Below are positions 41,983 through 50,755 of a stretch of DNA of 64,000 nucleotides, piece by piece. The stretch is from positions 310,001 to 374,000 of the forward strand of contig NZ_JAKKFH010000062.1 in the NCBI RefSeq assembly GCF_022230925.1, given 5' to 3'. This stretch comes from Micromonospora alfalfae (GTDB lineage: Bacteria > Actinomycetota > Actinomycetes > Mycobacteriales > Micromonosporaceae). The position numbers and the translations under genes were made by a program. Under the pieces are notes generated by a model. It had not been told where the DNA came from and did no database searches. It saw only the letters and a program-made list of their open reading frames with translations. Position 1 is the stretch's first letter; every line of letters begins with the position of its first letter.

Positions 41983-42809
41983 ACGCCGCTTTCGTCGAGG
42001 TCGCCGACCGGGTGCACGTGCTGGCCGAACCGCTGCTGCGGGTCAACGTCACGCTGGTCGTCGGCGACGACGAGGCGCTACTGGTGGACACGCTCTCCTC
42101 GGCCGCCCAGGCCACCGAGCTGGCCGAGGCAGTCCGGGCGGTCACCGACCGTCCGTTGACGCTTGTCAACACCCACCACCACTACGACCACTGCTTCGGC
42201 AACGCCGTCCTGGCCGGCGACCCACCCCGCCCGGTGTACGCGCACGAACTGGCCGCCACCGCCCTGCGCGAGGAGCCGGAGCGGCTACGCCGGGAGGCGT
42301 ACGAGGAGTTGCGCACGGAGCACCCGGCGCTCGCCGCCGAACTGGCCGACACCCCGCTGTTCGCCCCCACGCACACAGTGCACGTCGAGACGGTCCTCGA
42401 CCTCGGCGGTCGACGGGTGCTGCTACGTCACCCGGGGCGGGGGCACACCGAGGCCGACCTTGTGGTGCACGTGCCGGACGCCGACGTGTTGGTGGCCGGG
42501 GACCTGGTGGAGCAGAGTGGCCCGCCCGCCTTCGAGGACTCGTACCCGTTGCAGTGGCCGGACGCGGTCGCGGACCTGCTGCGATTCACCACCGCGCGCA
42601 CTGTGGTGATCCCGGGCCACGGCGACCCGGTGGACGTCGACTTCGTCCGGGCGCAGCACGCGGAGCTGGCGGAACTGGCCTGGCTGATCCGGGCCGCGCA
42701 CACCGGCAGCGCCCCGCCGGAGCGGGTGGCGGCCGAGGCCCCTTTCGGGGCCCGCCCGGCCCTGGTCGCCGCCCACCGGGGCTACCTCCAGCTGAACGGC
42801 GACGCCTGA
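41979..42809 (+). CDS. Metallo-beta-lactamase fold hydrolase
   Basis: 276 residues. Zinc motif THHHYDH (residues 66-72), a later His in RHPGRGHTEAD, Asp in VAGDLVE and His in VIPGHGDPV are all present, as in glyoxalase-II-like and quinoprotein-relay-type hydrolases. The substrate is not determined. Coupled to the thioesterase by overlap. Converges on the alpha-galactosidase gene five bases later, without space for a terminator. Confidence 0.92.
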   Translation: MNAAFVEVADRVHVLAEPLLRVNVTLVVGDDEALLVDTLSSAAQATELAEAVRAVTDRPLTLVNTHHHYDHCFGNAVLAGDPPRPVYAHELAATALREEPERLRREAYEELRTEHPALAAELADTPLFAPTHTVHVETVLDLGGRRVLLRHPGRGHTEADLVVHVPDADVLVAGDLVEQSGPPAFEDSYPLQWPDAVADLLRFTTARTVVIPGHGDPVDVDFVRAQHAELAELAWLIRAAHTGSAPPERVAAEAPFGARPALVAAHRGYLQLNGDA

Positions 42810-42814
42810 TCCGC

Positions 42815-44641
42815 CTACGCCGAGGCACGTCGCCACTGCTGGTGGGTGCCGGTGCCACACGTCCACTGGGCGAGGCGGGCACCGTCGGTGGTGGCGGCGT
42901 TGAGCACCTCCAGGCACTTGCCGCTGTGCCGGGCGACGAGCTGCACGTACCCCGAGCCGAGATCCTGCACGCGCCACTGCTGGTTGGTGCCGCCGTTGCA
43001 GCTCCACTGGATCACGCGGACCCCGTCGGCGGTAGCTGTCGCGCCGCCGGACACGTCGAGGCACTTGCCGCTGTGCACGCTGACCACCGCCTGGTAACCG
43101 CCACCCGCGTCCTGGAAGCGCCACCGCTGGTTCGGCTGACCGTTCGCGGCCCACTGCACGATCTCCGCACCGTCGGTGGTCGCGTTGTTGTAGACGTCCA
43201 GCAGCTTGCCGCTGTGTCGCGCGGTGAGGGTGTACGTGGTCGGCACCGGCACCGTGGTGTCCGGGGTCAGCCGGTACAGCCCGGCTCCGTGGGCCGGTAG
43301 CGACCGGGTGAGGGTGCCGGTCACCGTGCCGAGGGCCGCGCCGGACCACAGGTCGGTCACTGCGGCCGACCCGATCCCGAGGTCGGCGAGGTTCACCGAC
43401 ACCTGCGCCGCGCTGCTGTCCCGGTTGAACAGGGCGACGTACCGATCGGTGCTGCCCGGCACGTCGGCGACCCACACCTGCCGGCTGCCACCGTAGAGCT
43501 GACGGTTGTTCGTGCTGTTCTGGTTGACTCCCAGAACCGCGGCATTGGTCATCAGCGCCAGCTCCGCAGCGCGGTTCTCGACCAGGTTGCCGCCCCACAT
43601 CAACGGCGCCCGGTTGATCGCCCAGAGTGACATCAGGGTGCGCTGCTCGTCGGCTGTCAGATTGGAGTATCGCGGCGAGCCAACCGGCCCGTACTTGGAG
43701 AGCCGGCCGATCGGGATCATGTCGGCGTCGGGCCAGGCGCCGGTGGTGCGGTACGGGGTCCAGTTGCGCAGTTGGTCGAAGAGCGCGTCCACTGACGACC
43801 AGTTGTCCCACAGATCGTTGACGATCCGCCACATGTGCGCGTTGGCCTGGACGTGTGCGCCGCTGGCCAACGAGGTCGGGCCGGGTGACAGGCTCAAAAC
43901 CATCGGACGGCCACTGCGCTGGATGGCCAGTCGGTACCCCTCGACCTCCGACTGCCGATACGTCGGGGCGGCGATGTCGTCCACCTTCACGTAGTCGACC
44001 CCCCAGGACGCCAGCAACTGGAACATCGAGTCCAGGTAGGTCTGCGCGCAGGGGTTGGACATGTTCAGGCCCCACATCAGGTTGAGCCAGGCCGCTGTGG
44101 TGGTGTTGTTGATCTGGTTGGCGCGGCAGGTGGTCCCGAGGATCGGAACGTTGTCGGCGACCGCCTGGCGGGGAATGCCCCGCATCAGGTGGACGCCGAA
44201 CTTCAGCCCCTGCGCGTGGACGTAGTCGGCGAGCGGCTTGAACCCGTTCTCACCGGCGGCTGAGGGGAACCGGGTGGTGTCCGGCAGCAGCCGTCCGTTG
44301 GCGTCCATCCGAAGCCTGGGTTGCAGGTTCGCGTCCTGGTTGGGGCTGTTGTTGTGCCGACCGGGGTAGTACCAGGCCCAGTCGATCACCACGTACTCCC
44401 AGCCGAACTGCCGCAGGTTGGTGCCCATGTAGTCGGCGTTGGCCCGGACGTCGGCCTCGGTGACACTCCAGTTGAACGAGTCGTAGCTGTTCCACCCCAT
44501 CGGCGGGGTGTCGGCCACCCCGTTGTCCCACGCCTTCGCCCGCTCGGGCGGGTCGGCGACGACCATCCCGGCAGCCACGAGCAGCATGACCAGCAGGGCC
44601 GCGACGCGGCGAAACAACAGAGGCACCAAAACCACCCGCAT
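42815..44641 (-). CDS. Secreted GH27 alpha-galactosidase with CBM13 lectin domain
   Basis: 608 residues from ATG 44641, with GGGGAGG six bases upstream. Signal peptide; GH27 catalytic domain starting TPPMGWNSYDSFNW, nucleophile region WGVDYVKVDDI, acid/base region WPDADMIPIGR; a beta-sandwich domain near 370-450; and a C-terminal ricin-B-type (CBM13) module with three QxW repeats (QPNQRW, TNQQW, THQQW). Likely releases terminal alpha-galactose or beta-arabinopyranose from plant polysaccharide outside the cell. A LacI-type operator lies upstream. Confidence 0.94.
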   Translation of the reverse strand: MRVVLVPLLFRRVAALLVMLLVAAGMVVADPPERAKAWDNGVADTPPMGWNSYDSFNWSVTEADVRANADYMGTNLRQFGWEYVVIDWAWYYPGRHNNSPNQDANLQPRLRMDANGRLLPDTTRFPSAAGENGFKPLADYVHAQGLKFGVHLMRGIPRQAVADNVPILGTTCRANQINNTTTAAWLNLMWGLNMSNPCAQTYLDSMFQLLASWGVDYVKVDDIAAPTYRQSEVEGYRLAIQRSGRPMVLSLSPGPTSLASGAHVQANAHMWRIVNDLWDNWSSVDALFDQLRNWTPYRTTGAWPDADMIPIGRLSKYGPVGSPRYSNLTADEQRTLMSLWAINRAPLMWGGNLVENRAAELALMTNAAVLGVNQNSTNNRQLYGGSRQVWVADVPGSTDRYVALFNRDSSAAQVSVNLADLGIGSAAVTDLWSGAALGTVTGTLTRSLPAHGAGLYRLTPDTTVPVPTTYTLTARHSGKLLDVYNNATTDGAEIVQWAANGQPNQRWRFQDAGGGYQAVVSVHSGKCLDVSGGATATADGVRVIQWSCNGGTNQQWRVQDLGSGYVQLVARHSGKCLEVLNAATTDGARLAQWTCGTGTHQQWRRASA

Positions 44642-44686
44642 CAGAACCTCCCCGACGACGCCCACGTTTCCATCGCGCATCGTCGA

Positions 44687-44701
44687 TGTTAACGCTCACA
44701 A
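44687..44701. promoter_or_regulatory. LacI/GalR-type operator before the GH27 gene
   Basis: TGTTAACGCTCACAA, about 45 bases before the start codon (read as TTGTGAGCGTTAACA in the gene's direction), has the GTTAACGCTNAC pattern with central CG typical of LacI-family sites controlling secreted glycosidases in actinobacteria. No LacI gene is in the window. Confidence 0.65.
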
Positions 44702-44764
44702 ATTCCCGCGGTCAACCCCCTCCCCCACGCCCACTCCCCACCCCACCCCGCCCCACCCCCGCCG

Positions 44765-44834
44765 CGATCTTGCACTTTGTGTGGGGTTAAAGCCGAGCAA
44801 AGCGGACAAAACCTCGACCGAAAGTGCAAGATCG
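44765..44834. repeat. Inverted repeat F with C-rich/G-rich flanks
   Basis: CGATCTTGCACTTT at 44765-44778 is the exact complement of AAAGTGCAAGATCG at 44821-44834. Beyond it, C-tracts at 44710-44762 face G-tracts at 44836-44897 (CCCCACCCCGCCCC versus GGGGCGGGGCGGGG), which lengthens the imperfect arms to about 40 bases. Lies between two minus-strand genes. The G side ends in GGGGTTAGGGG, holding the kinase stop codon. Confidence 0.85.
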
Positions 44835-44899
44835 GCGCGGGGGCGGGGCGGGGCGGGGCGGCGCGGGGGCGGGGTGGGGCGGGGTGGGGCGGGGTGGGG

Positions 44900-45835
44900 T
44901 TAGGGGTTGAAGCGGTTTTGGACGGCGGTGCGGGTGGGCATGGCGGTGGCGCCGCCCGGGGATTCGCAGACCAGGCCGGCAACCCGCAGCGCGAAGGCGA
45001 CCCGGTCGACCCAGCCTGACGGGCTCTCCGGTTCGCCGTCGACGAGCAGGTCGGCGATCAGCGCGGCCATCACGGAGTCACCCGCGCCGGTGGCGTCGAT
45101 GGCGTTGACAGTGGGGGCCGGCACCCGGACCGGGTCGGCTTCGGCGGCGGCCAGCACCGCACCGGCCGCGCCGAGCGTCACCACCACAGTGGCCGCCCCC
45201 AACTCACGCAGGTACGCCGCCACCCCCTCGACCGGCTCACCGGGATAGAGCAGCACCGCGTCGGCGGCGCTCAGCTTGACCAGGTGCGCGCCGGCGGCGA
45301 ACTCGGCGACCACCTCGCGCAGCCCTTCCAGCGCGGCTGGCCCGTTCAGCAGCCGGGGACGTACGTTCGGGTCGAAGACCCGCAGGCCGGCGGCGAGCGA
45401 CCAGGCACGGCGGGCGGCGGCCAGCGTGTCGGGTTGGAGCAGCACGATCGAGCCGCAGTAGAGCACGTCGGCGCCCTCCAGCAGCGCCAGGTCCAGATCG
45501 TCGGGGCCGAGCAGTCCGTAGGAGGCCGGCTCGCCGTAGAAACGGAAGTCCGGCTCCGGTCCGGCGTACGTGACCACGGCGAGCGTGGTCGGTGCCGGGA
45601 CCGTGATCGCACCGGCCACCCCGACGTCGGCCGCGGTGAGGAAGTCGCGGATCCTGCCGCCCAGCGCGTCGTCACCGAGCGAGCCGACGAACTGTGCCGC
45701 ACCGCCGAGTCGGGCCACGCCGACGGCGACGTTGAGTGGCCCGCCGCCGATGGCCTGCCGATAGACCCGTTCCCCGTCGATTTCGCTGTCGAGCAGGTCG
45801 ACGAGCGCTTCGCCGAGCACCACCGCGTACCCCAT
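44900..45835 (-). CDS. PfkB-family carbohydrate kinase (fructokinase-like)
   Basis: 311 residues from ATG 45835 (AGAGGA six bases upstream). N-terminal GGGPLNVAVGVARLGG and C-terminal NAIDATGAGDSVMAALIADL with the catalytic Asp are the two PfkB signatures. Phosphorylates a sugar in the cytoplasm; fructose or 2-keto-gluconate type substrates are likeliest. The Asp/Glu-rich middle and CGSIVLLQPDTL fit fructokinases. It may handle products of the nearby secreted glycosidases. Confidence 0.92.
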   Translation of the reverse strand: MGYAVVLGEALVDLLDSEIDGERVYRQAIGGGPLNVAVGVARLGGAAQFVGSLGDDALGGRIRDFLTAADVGVAGAITVPAPTTLAVVTYAGPEPDFRFYGEPASYGLLGPDDLDLALLEGADVLYCGSIVLLQPDTLAAARRAWSLAAGLRVFDPNVRPRLLNGPAALEGLREVVAEFAAGAHLVKLSAADAVLLYPGEPVEGVAAYLRELGAATVVVTLGAAGAVLAAAEADPVRVPAPTVNAIDATGAGDSVMAALIADLLVDGEPESPSGWVDRVAFALRVAGLVCESPGGATAMPTRTAVQNRFNP

Positions 45836-45949
45836 GCCGATCCTCTCGTCGTCGCCACCGGCTGCCGCTCGCCGAGCCGATCTCCGTGGCACCAGGCTGG
45901 CACAACGCACGGCCCGATGGGCGCCGAAGGCCGTGCACCGACGTGCGCG

Positions 45950-47101
45950 CTACCCCGGCCGGTGGATCGGCCCGTCGACAGCCGCGAGGGGGCGGCCGGT
46001 GCCACCCCACCGGGCCGCGACGATCTGCGCGGCCACACTCACTGCGGTCTCCTCCGGGGTACGACCACCGAGGTCCAACCCGATCGGGGAGGCGAGCCGG
46101 GCGAGCTGCGCCGGGCTGAGCCCCGCCTCACTCAGCAGCTTGTGCCGCTCGTCGTGGGTGCGCCGTGAGCCCATCGCGCCGACGTACGCCAGCGGGTGGC
46201 GCAGCGCCAGCTCCAGCAACGGCACGTCGAACTTGGGGTCGTGGGTGAGCACGCACAGCACTGTCCGCTCGTCGAGCCGATCGGCCGCCAACTCGGTACG
46301 CAGGTAGCGGTGCGGCCACTGCACCACCACCTCGTCCGCTTCGGGAAAGCGCCGCGCGGTGGCGAAGACCGGCCGGGCGTCGCAGACGGTGACCCGGTAG
46401 CCGAGGAACGCGCCGATCCGGGCCACCGCGGCGGCGAAGTCGATCGCACCGAAGACGATCATCCGGGGCGGGTTGGCGTACGCGGTCACGAAGAGGCTGA
46501 TGCCGCCGCCCCGGCGTTGCCCGTGGTACCCGTACCGGAGCATTCCGCTGCGTCCGGCGGCGAGCAGCCCGAGGGCGTCGGCGCTGGCCGCGTCGTCGAG
46601 GCGGTCGTCACCGAGCGAGCCGACGGACCCCTGGCCGGTCAGCACCAGCCGCCGGCCGAGCCGCCGGGCCGGGTCGGTCGATCCGCCGCCCGGAGAACTG
46701 CCGGCGTCGGCGGCCACGCAGGTGACGATCGCCGCCGGGTGGCCGCTTCGGCGGGCGGCGGCGACCGCCTCCAGCACCGGCAGGGCGCTCGTGTCGACGC
46801 GCTCCACAAACACGTCGAGGATGCCGCCGCAGGTCAGGCCCACTGTGTACGCGTCGTCGTCGCTGATCCCGTAGCGGCACAGCTCGGGTTGGCCGGTGTC
46901 GAGCACCAGGCGGGCGCGTTCGTAGAGATCGGCTTCGACGCAGCCGCCGGAGACGCTGCCGATGACCGTGCCGTCGGTCGCGACCACCATGGCGGCGCCG
47001 GGTGGCTGCGGGGCGGAGTGCCAGGTGGCCACCACCGTGGCCAGCGCGACCGGCTCGCCGTCGCGGCACCGGCGGTGCACCTCGTCGAACACGTCCGGCA
47101 C
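45950..47101 (-). CDS. XdhC/CoxI-family molybdenum-enzyme maturation protein
   Basis: 383 residues from GTG 47101, with GGAGAGG upstream. N-terminal XdhC_CoxI domain (ATWHSAPQPPGAAMVVATDG ... GSVSGGCVEADLYERARL) and C-terminal Rossmann-type XdhC_C domain (PPRMIVFGAIDFAAAVARIG ... YVGAMGSRRTHDER). Inserts sulfurated molybdenum cofactor into xanthine-dehydrogenase or CO-dehydrogenase-type enzymes. No such enzyme is in the window, so it acts in trans. The middle has a Gly/Ser linker (GSSPGGGSTDP). Confidence 0.92.
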   Translation of the reverse strand: MPDVFDEVHRRCRDGEPVALATVVATWHSAPQPPGAAMVVATDGTVIGSVSGGCVEADLYERARLVLDTGQPELCRYGISDDDAYTVGLTCGGILDVFVERVDTSALPVLEAVAAARRSGHPAAIVTCVAADAGSSPGGGSTDPARRLGRRLVLTGQGSVGSLGDDRLDDAASADALGLLAAGRSGMLRYGYHGQRRGGGISLFVTAYANPPRMIVFGAIDFAAAVARIGAFLGYRVTVCDARPVFATARRFPEADEVVVQWPHRYLRTELAADRLDERTVLCVLTHDPKFDVPLLELALRHPLAYVGAMGSRRTHDERHKLLSEAGLSPAQLARLASPIGLDLGGRTPEETAVSVAAQIVAARWGGTGRPLAAVDGPIHRPG

Positions 47102-47352
47102 CGGCTGCCGCCTCTCCGTTCCCGCTCCCCGTACGCAGGATATGGCGTCCAGCGGCGACCGACGGGACTTCTCATGCATCGAGGAACGACTATTGCGCTC
47201 GGCCGCCGTGGCGTGGTGGGATGACGCGTACCGGGCGGTGCGAGGGCTGCGGCGCCGCCGGTTGCCGGGTTGGTTAGACGCGAGGGCACCGGTCCAGGAC
47301 AGGACCGTCGACGGCGCACGTCCACCGGCTGTTTTCCGCCGGGGCACGTCGC

Positions 47353-47391
47353 CGTGATCGTCGCACCGCTCACGACAGCGGGGCGATCACG
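47353..47391. promoter_or_regulatory. Nested hairpin upstream of the LPMO gene
   Basis: CGTGATCG and CGATCACG are complements enclosing a second stem CCGCT/AGCGG. It lies about 65 bases before the LPMO start. The rest of the 354-base divergent gap (47102-47455) shows no gene. Function is unproven: operator or 5' UTR structure. Confidence 0.4.
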
Positions 47392-47455
47392 CCACATCCC
47401 ACCCGATTGCGGCGGGGCGGCTCGGACAAGCGCCCCTCGCGAGTCAGGAGAACCC

Positions 47456-48568
47456 GTGAACCGTTCCCGTATGGCCGCCTTGCTCACCGCGGCCATGACT
47501 CTCGCGCTGGGCGCTGTCGCCCTGGCGTCCACTCCTCAGCCGGCCGCCGCGCACGGCGCGGCGATGACGCCGGGCAGCCGCACCTACCTGTGCTGGCAGG
47601 ACGGCCGCAGCCAGACCGGTGAGATCAAGCCGAACAACCCCGCGTGCTCCGCCGCCGTGGCGCAGAGCGGGGCGAACTCGCTGTACAACTGGTTCAGCGT
47701 GCTGCGCTCCGACGCTGGCGGCCGGACCACCGGCTTCATCCCGGACGGGCAACTGTGCAGCGGCGGCAACACCGGTTTCCGCGGCTACGACCTGCCCCGC
47801 ACCGACTGGCCGCTGACCCACCTGACCTCCGGGGCGCGGTTGGACTTCAAGTACAGCAACTGGGCGCACCACCCGGGCACGTTCTACTTCTACGTCACCA
47901 AGAACAGCTGGAGCCCGACCCGGGCCCTGGCCTGGAGTGACCTGGAGGAGCCGTTCCTGACGGTGACCAACCCGCCGCAGCGCGGCTCGGTCGGCAGCAA
48001 CGACGGGCACTACTACTTCAGCGGCAACCTGCCGTCGGGTAAGAGTGGCCGGCACATCATCTACTCCCGCTGGGTCCGCTCGGATTCGCAGGAGAACTTC
48101 TTCGGCTGCTCCGACGTGACCTTCGACGGCGGCAGCGGCCAGGTCACCGGCGTGGGTCCGGGTGGCACGCCGACCGACCCGACCGACCCGCCGACCGACC
48201 CGACGGACCCGCCGACCGACCCGACGGACCCGCCGACCGACCCGACCACCCCACCGCCGTCGGGCGGTGACTGCATGGCCACCTACAAGGTGAGCAGCGC
48301 CTGGCAGGGTGGCTTCCAGGGCGAGGTCACGATCATGAACCACGGCAGTACGCCGTTCGCCGGTTGGACGGCGAGTTGGGCTTGGCCCAACGGACAGTCG
48401 ATCAGTCAGATCTGGGGTGCCACCCAGACATCGTCCGGCTCGACGGTGACGGCGACGAACGTCGCCTACAACGGCACAGTCGCACCGGAGGGCACCACCA
48501 CGTTCGGCTTCCTGGCCAGCTCCACAGGCACGAACGGGCTCCCCACGGTCACCTGCGCCCGCCGCTAA
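47456..48568 (+). CDS. Secreted lytic polysaccharide monooxygenase (AA10) with CBM2
   Basis: 370 residues from GTG 47456 (AGGAG five bases upstream). The signal peptide ends PAAA, exposing His33 as the mature N-terminus, the first copper-brace ligand. The second His is in SNWAHHPGTFYFY (138/139). AA10 domain to about 238, a linker of PTDPTDPP repeats (encoded by tandem 15-base units at 48165-48250), then a CBM2 cellulose/chitin-binding domain (CMATYKVSSAWQGGFQGEV ... PTVTCARR). Oxidises crystalline cellulose or chitin. A very strong palindrome follows the stop. Confidence 0.95.
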   Translation: MNRSRMAALLTAAMTLALGAVALASTPQPAAAHGAAMTPGSRTYLCWQDGRSQTGEIKPNNPACSAAVAQSGANSLYNWFSVLRSDAGGRTTGFIPDGQLCSGGNTGFRGYDLPRTDWPLTHLTSGARLDFKYSNWAHHPGTFYFYVTKNSWSPTRALAWSDLEEPFLTVTNPPQRGSVGSNDGHYYFSGNLPSGKSGRHIIYSRWVRSDSQENFFGCSDVTFDGGSGQVTGVGPGGTPTDPTDPPTDPTDPPTDPTDPPTDPTTPPPSGGDCMATYKVSSAWQGGFQGEVTIMNHGSTPFAGWTASWAWPNGQSISQIWGATQTSSGSTVTATNVAYNGTVAPEGTTTFGFLASSTGTNGLPTVTCARR

Positions 48569-48585
48569 CCACCACCACAGTGAAA

Positions 48586-48641
48586 TGATCAAGAGGTTTG
48601 CGTCACCGGAATCGCTCCGGATGACGCAAACCTCTTGATCA
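48586..48641. terminator. Inverted repeat G (20-bp perfect arms, GATC tips)
   Basis: TGATCAAGAGGTTTGCGTCA and TGACGCAAACCTCTTGATCA are exact complements; inside, CCGGA-ATCGC-TCCGG adds a stem, giving a nearly continuous 25-bp hairpin. It lies between the convergent LPMO and asnB genes, 18 and 21 bases from their stop codons, and can terminate both. No T-tract. Confidence 0.9.
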
Positions 48642-48661
48642 ACAGGGTGGGGCGGCCGGGG

Positions 48662-50623
48662 TCAGCGGACCATGGAGCCGACCACCGGCTTCGTGAGCAG
48701 GGCGGACTGGTTGCGCTGGATGCCCGGGTCGAGGGTCTTGGCCACGAAGATCGCGTGCCAGATGCAGAAGATCAGCACCGTCCACACCTTGCGGGAGTGG
48801 TCGGCCTCCTCCCGCTTGTGCTCGTCGAGCAGCCGCAGCGCGTACGACAGGTCGAGCAGGTCACCCGCGCCCGAGGTGCTGAGCACGTGCCGGGCCCACT
48901 CGTACATCTCGCCGCGCAGCCACACCCGGGTGGGGGTCGGGAAGCCCAACTTCTTGCGGTTGACGATGGCCGGCGGCACGACACCCTGCAACGCCTGACG
49001 CATCGCGTACTTGGTGGCGTCGGAGCGCGGCGGCAACTTCAGGTCGACCGGGATCTTCGCCGCGACGTCGAAGACCTCACGGTCGAGGAACGGCACCCGC
49101 ACCTCCAGCGAGTGCGACATCGAGATCCGGTCGGCCTTGACCAGGATGTCGCCGCGCAGCCAGGTGTAGAGGTCGACGTACTGCATCTTGGTGACGTCGT
49201 CGAGCTCCGTGCACTCGGCGTAGATCGGGGCGGTGACGTCCGTGTAGCGCACCGAGGGGTCGTAGCGGCGCATCAGGTGCTGCTTCTCCTCCTCGGTGAA
49301 CATCCGGGCGTTGCCGTAGTAACGCTCCTCGATCGGGGTGGTGCCGCGCTCCAGGAAGCTCTTGCCCTTGACCCCCTGCGGGATCGCCTTGGAGACCGCG
49401 CGCAGCCCCTTCTGCACACCGCCGGGCAGACCGTTGACGGTGCCCAGCGACAGCGGCTCCCGGTAGATCGTGTAACCGCCGAAGAACTCGTCCGCGCCCT
49501 CACCGGAGAGCACCACTGTGACGTGCTCGGCGGCCTTCTTCGCCACGAAGTAGAGCGGTACCAGCGCCGGGTCGGCCACCGGGTCGTCAAGGTGCCAGAC
49601 GATCTTCGGCAGCGCGTCGATCATGTCCTGCGGACCGATCTTGGTGGGGATCGTCGTGACGTCCAGGTGCCGGGCCGAATCCTGCGCGACGTCGATCTCC
49701 GAGTAACCCGGCACGTCGTAGCCGACGGTGAAGGTGAGGATGTTCGGGTTGAACTCCCGCGCCAGCGCCACCACCGCTGTGGAGTCGATGCCACTGGACA
49801 GGAACGAGCCGACCGGCACGTCGGAGCGCATGTGCATGCGCACGCTCTCCCGCAGCGTCTCGCGGATCTCGTGGTAGAGCCTCTGCTCGTCGTCGACCGG
49901 CGCCGGCCGGAACACCGGCCGGTACCACCGGCGTACGTCGATCCGGCCGCCCGGGGTCCAGTTCAGGTACTCCCCGGAGCCGATCCGGCTGATGCCCTTG
50001 TGCAGGGTGCCGGGCTCGGGGACGTACTGCAGGGTCAGGTAGTGACTCAGGTTCGCCGTGTCGACGCCAGCGTCGCCCTGGTAGTTGCTGTGCGCGAACG
50101 GCAGCAGCGCCTTCTTCTCCGAGGCCAGGTAGAGGCCGTCGGCGGTCTCCAGGTAGTGCATCGGCTTGATGCCGAAATAGTCGCGGGCACCGAACGCCCG
50201 ACGTTCCTGCCGGTCCCAGATGACGAAGGCGAACATGCCCCGCAGCCGGGTGAGCACCTGCTCACCCCAGAAGTGGTAGCCCGCGACGATCACCTCGCCG
50301 TCACCGGCGGTGGCGAACTGGGCACCGAAGTTTCTGATCAACTCCTCGCGCAGCTCGATGTAGTTGTAGATCTCGCCGTTGAAGGTCAGCAGGTAACGGC
50401 CGTTCGCGTAGGGCAGTGGCTCGTGGCTCGACGCGACGTCGATGATGGCCAGCCGCTTGTGGGCGAACACGCCGTCCGCGTACCGGCCGGAGGCGTCGCC
50501 GACCACCTCGACCCCTGTCTCGTCGGGGCCGCGGTGGTGCAGGCATTCCAACGCTCCGGCGATGTGGTCGCGATGCGCGGCGGCGTTGCCGTTCGCGCTG
50601 AAGAAGGCCAGAAGTCCGCACAT
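48662..50623 (-). CDS. asnB: Asparagine synthetase (glutamine-hydrolysing)
   Basis: 653 residues from ATG 50623. Class II glutaminase domain: Cys2 nucleophile in MCGLLAFF, HHRGPDE, then FNGEIYNYIELR. Synthetase domain with SSGIDSTAVVAL (PP-loop, near 290) and VVLSGEGADEFFGGY. Makes asparagine from aspartate, or amidates another substrate; in actinobacteria such enzymes also modify peptidoglycan or natural products. Divergent from the Xaa-Pro aminopeptidase gene. The true start is at MCG, because the Cys must be residue 2. Confidence 0.95.
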   Translation of the reverse strand: MCGLLAFFSANGNAAAHRDHIAGALECLHHRGPDETGVEVVGDASGRYADGVFAHKRLAIIDVASSHEPLPYANGRYLLTFNGEIYNYIELREELIRNFGAQFATAGDGEVIVAGYHFWGEQVLTRLRGMFAFVIWDRQERRAFGARDYFGIKPMHYLETADGLYLASEKKALLPFAHSNYQGDAGVDTANLSHYLTLQYVPEPGTLHKGISRIGSGEYLNWTPGGRIDVRRWYRPVFRPAPVDDEQRLYHEIRETLRESVRMHMRSDVPVGSFLSSGIDSTAVVALAREFNPNILTFTVGYDVPGYSEIDVAQDSARHLDVTTIPTKIGPQDMIDALPKIVWHLDDPVADPALVPLYFVAKKAAEHVTVVLSGEGADEFFGGYTIYREPLSLGTVNGLPGGVQKGLRAVSKAIPQGVKGKSFLERGTTPIEERYYGNARMFTEEEKQHLMRRYDPSVRYTDVTAPIYAECTELDDVTKMQYVDLYTWLRGDILVKADRISMSHSLEVRVPFLDREVFDVAAKIPVDLKLPPRSDATKYAMRQALQGVVPPAIVNRKKLGFPTPTRVWLRGEMYEWARHVLSTSGAGDLLDLSYALRLLDEHKREEADHSRKVWTVLIFCIWHAIFVAKTLDPGIQRNQSALLTKPVVGSMVR

Positions 50624-50755
50624 GGTGGCCATCTTTCCACGCGCGCTGTCGGCCCTTGCAGCCGTCCGTCGATCCACCCGACTCCCAGGGGGCGTTACCG
50701 CCAACCGGACGCGCGGTACCGTCGGGACCAGCAACGAAGCGGAGGGAGCGGCGCA

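Noticed and set aside
41578..42809. Fluoroacetate resistance locus
   Set aside because: The FlK-like fold alone does not show this specificity, and no other fluorometabolite gene is present.
48165..48250. Independent tandem repeat
   Set aside because: It encodes the PTDP linker of the LPMO and keeps frame.
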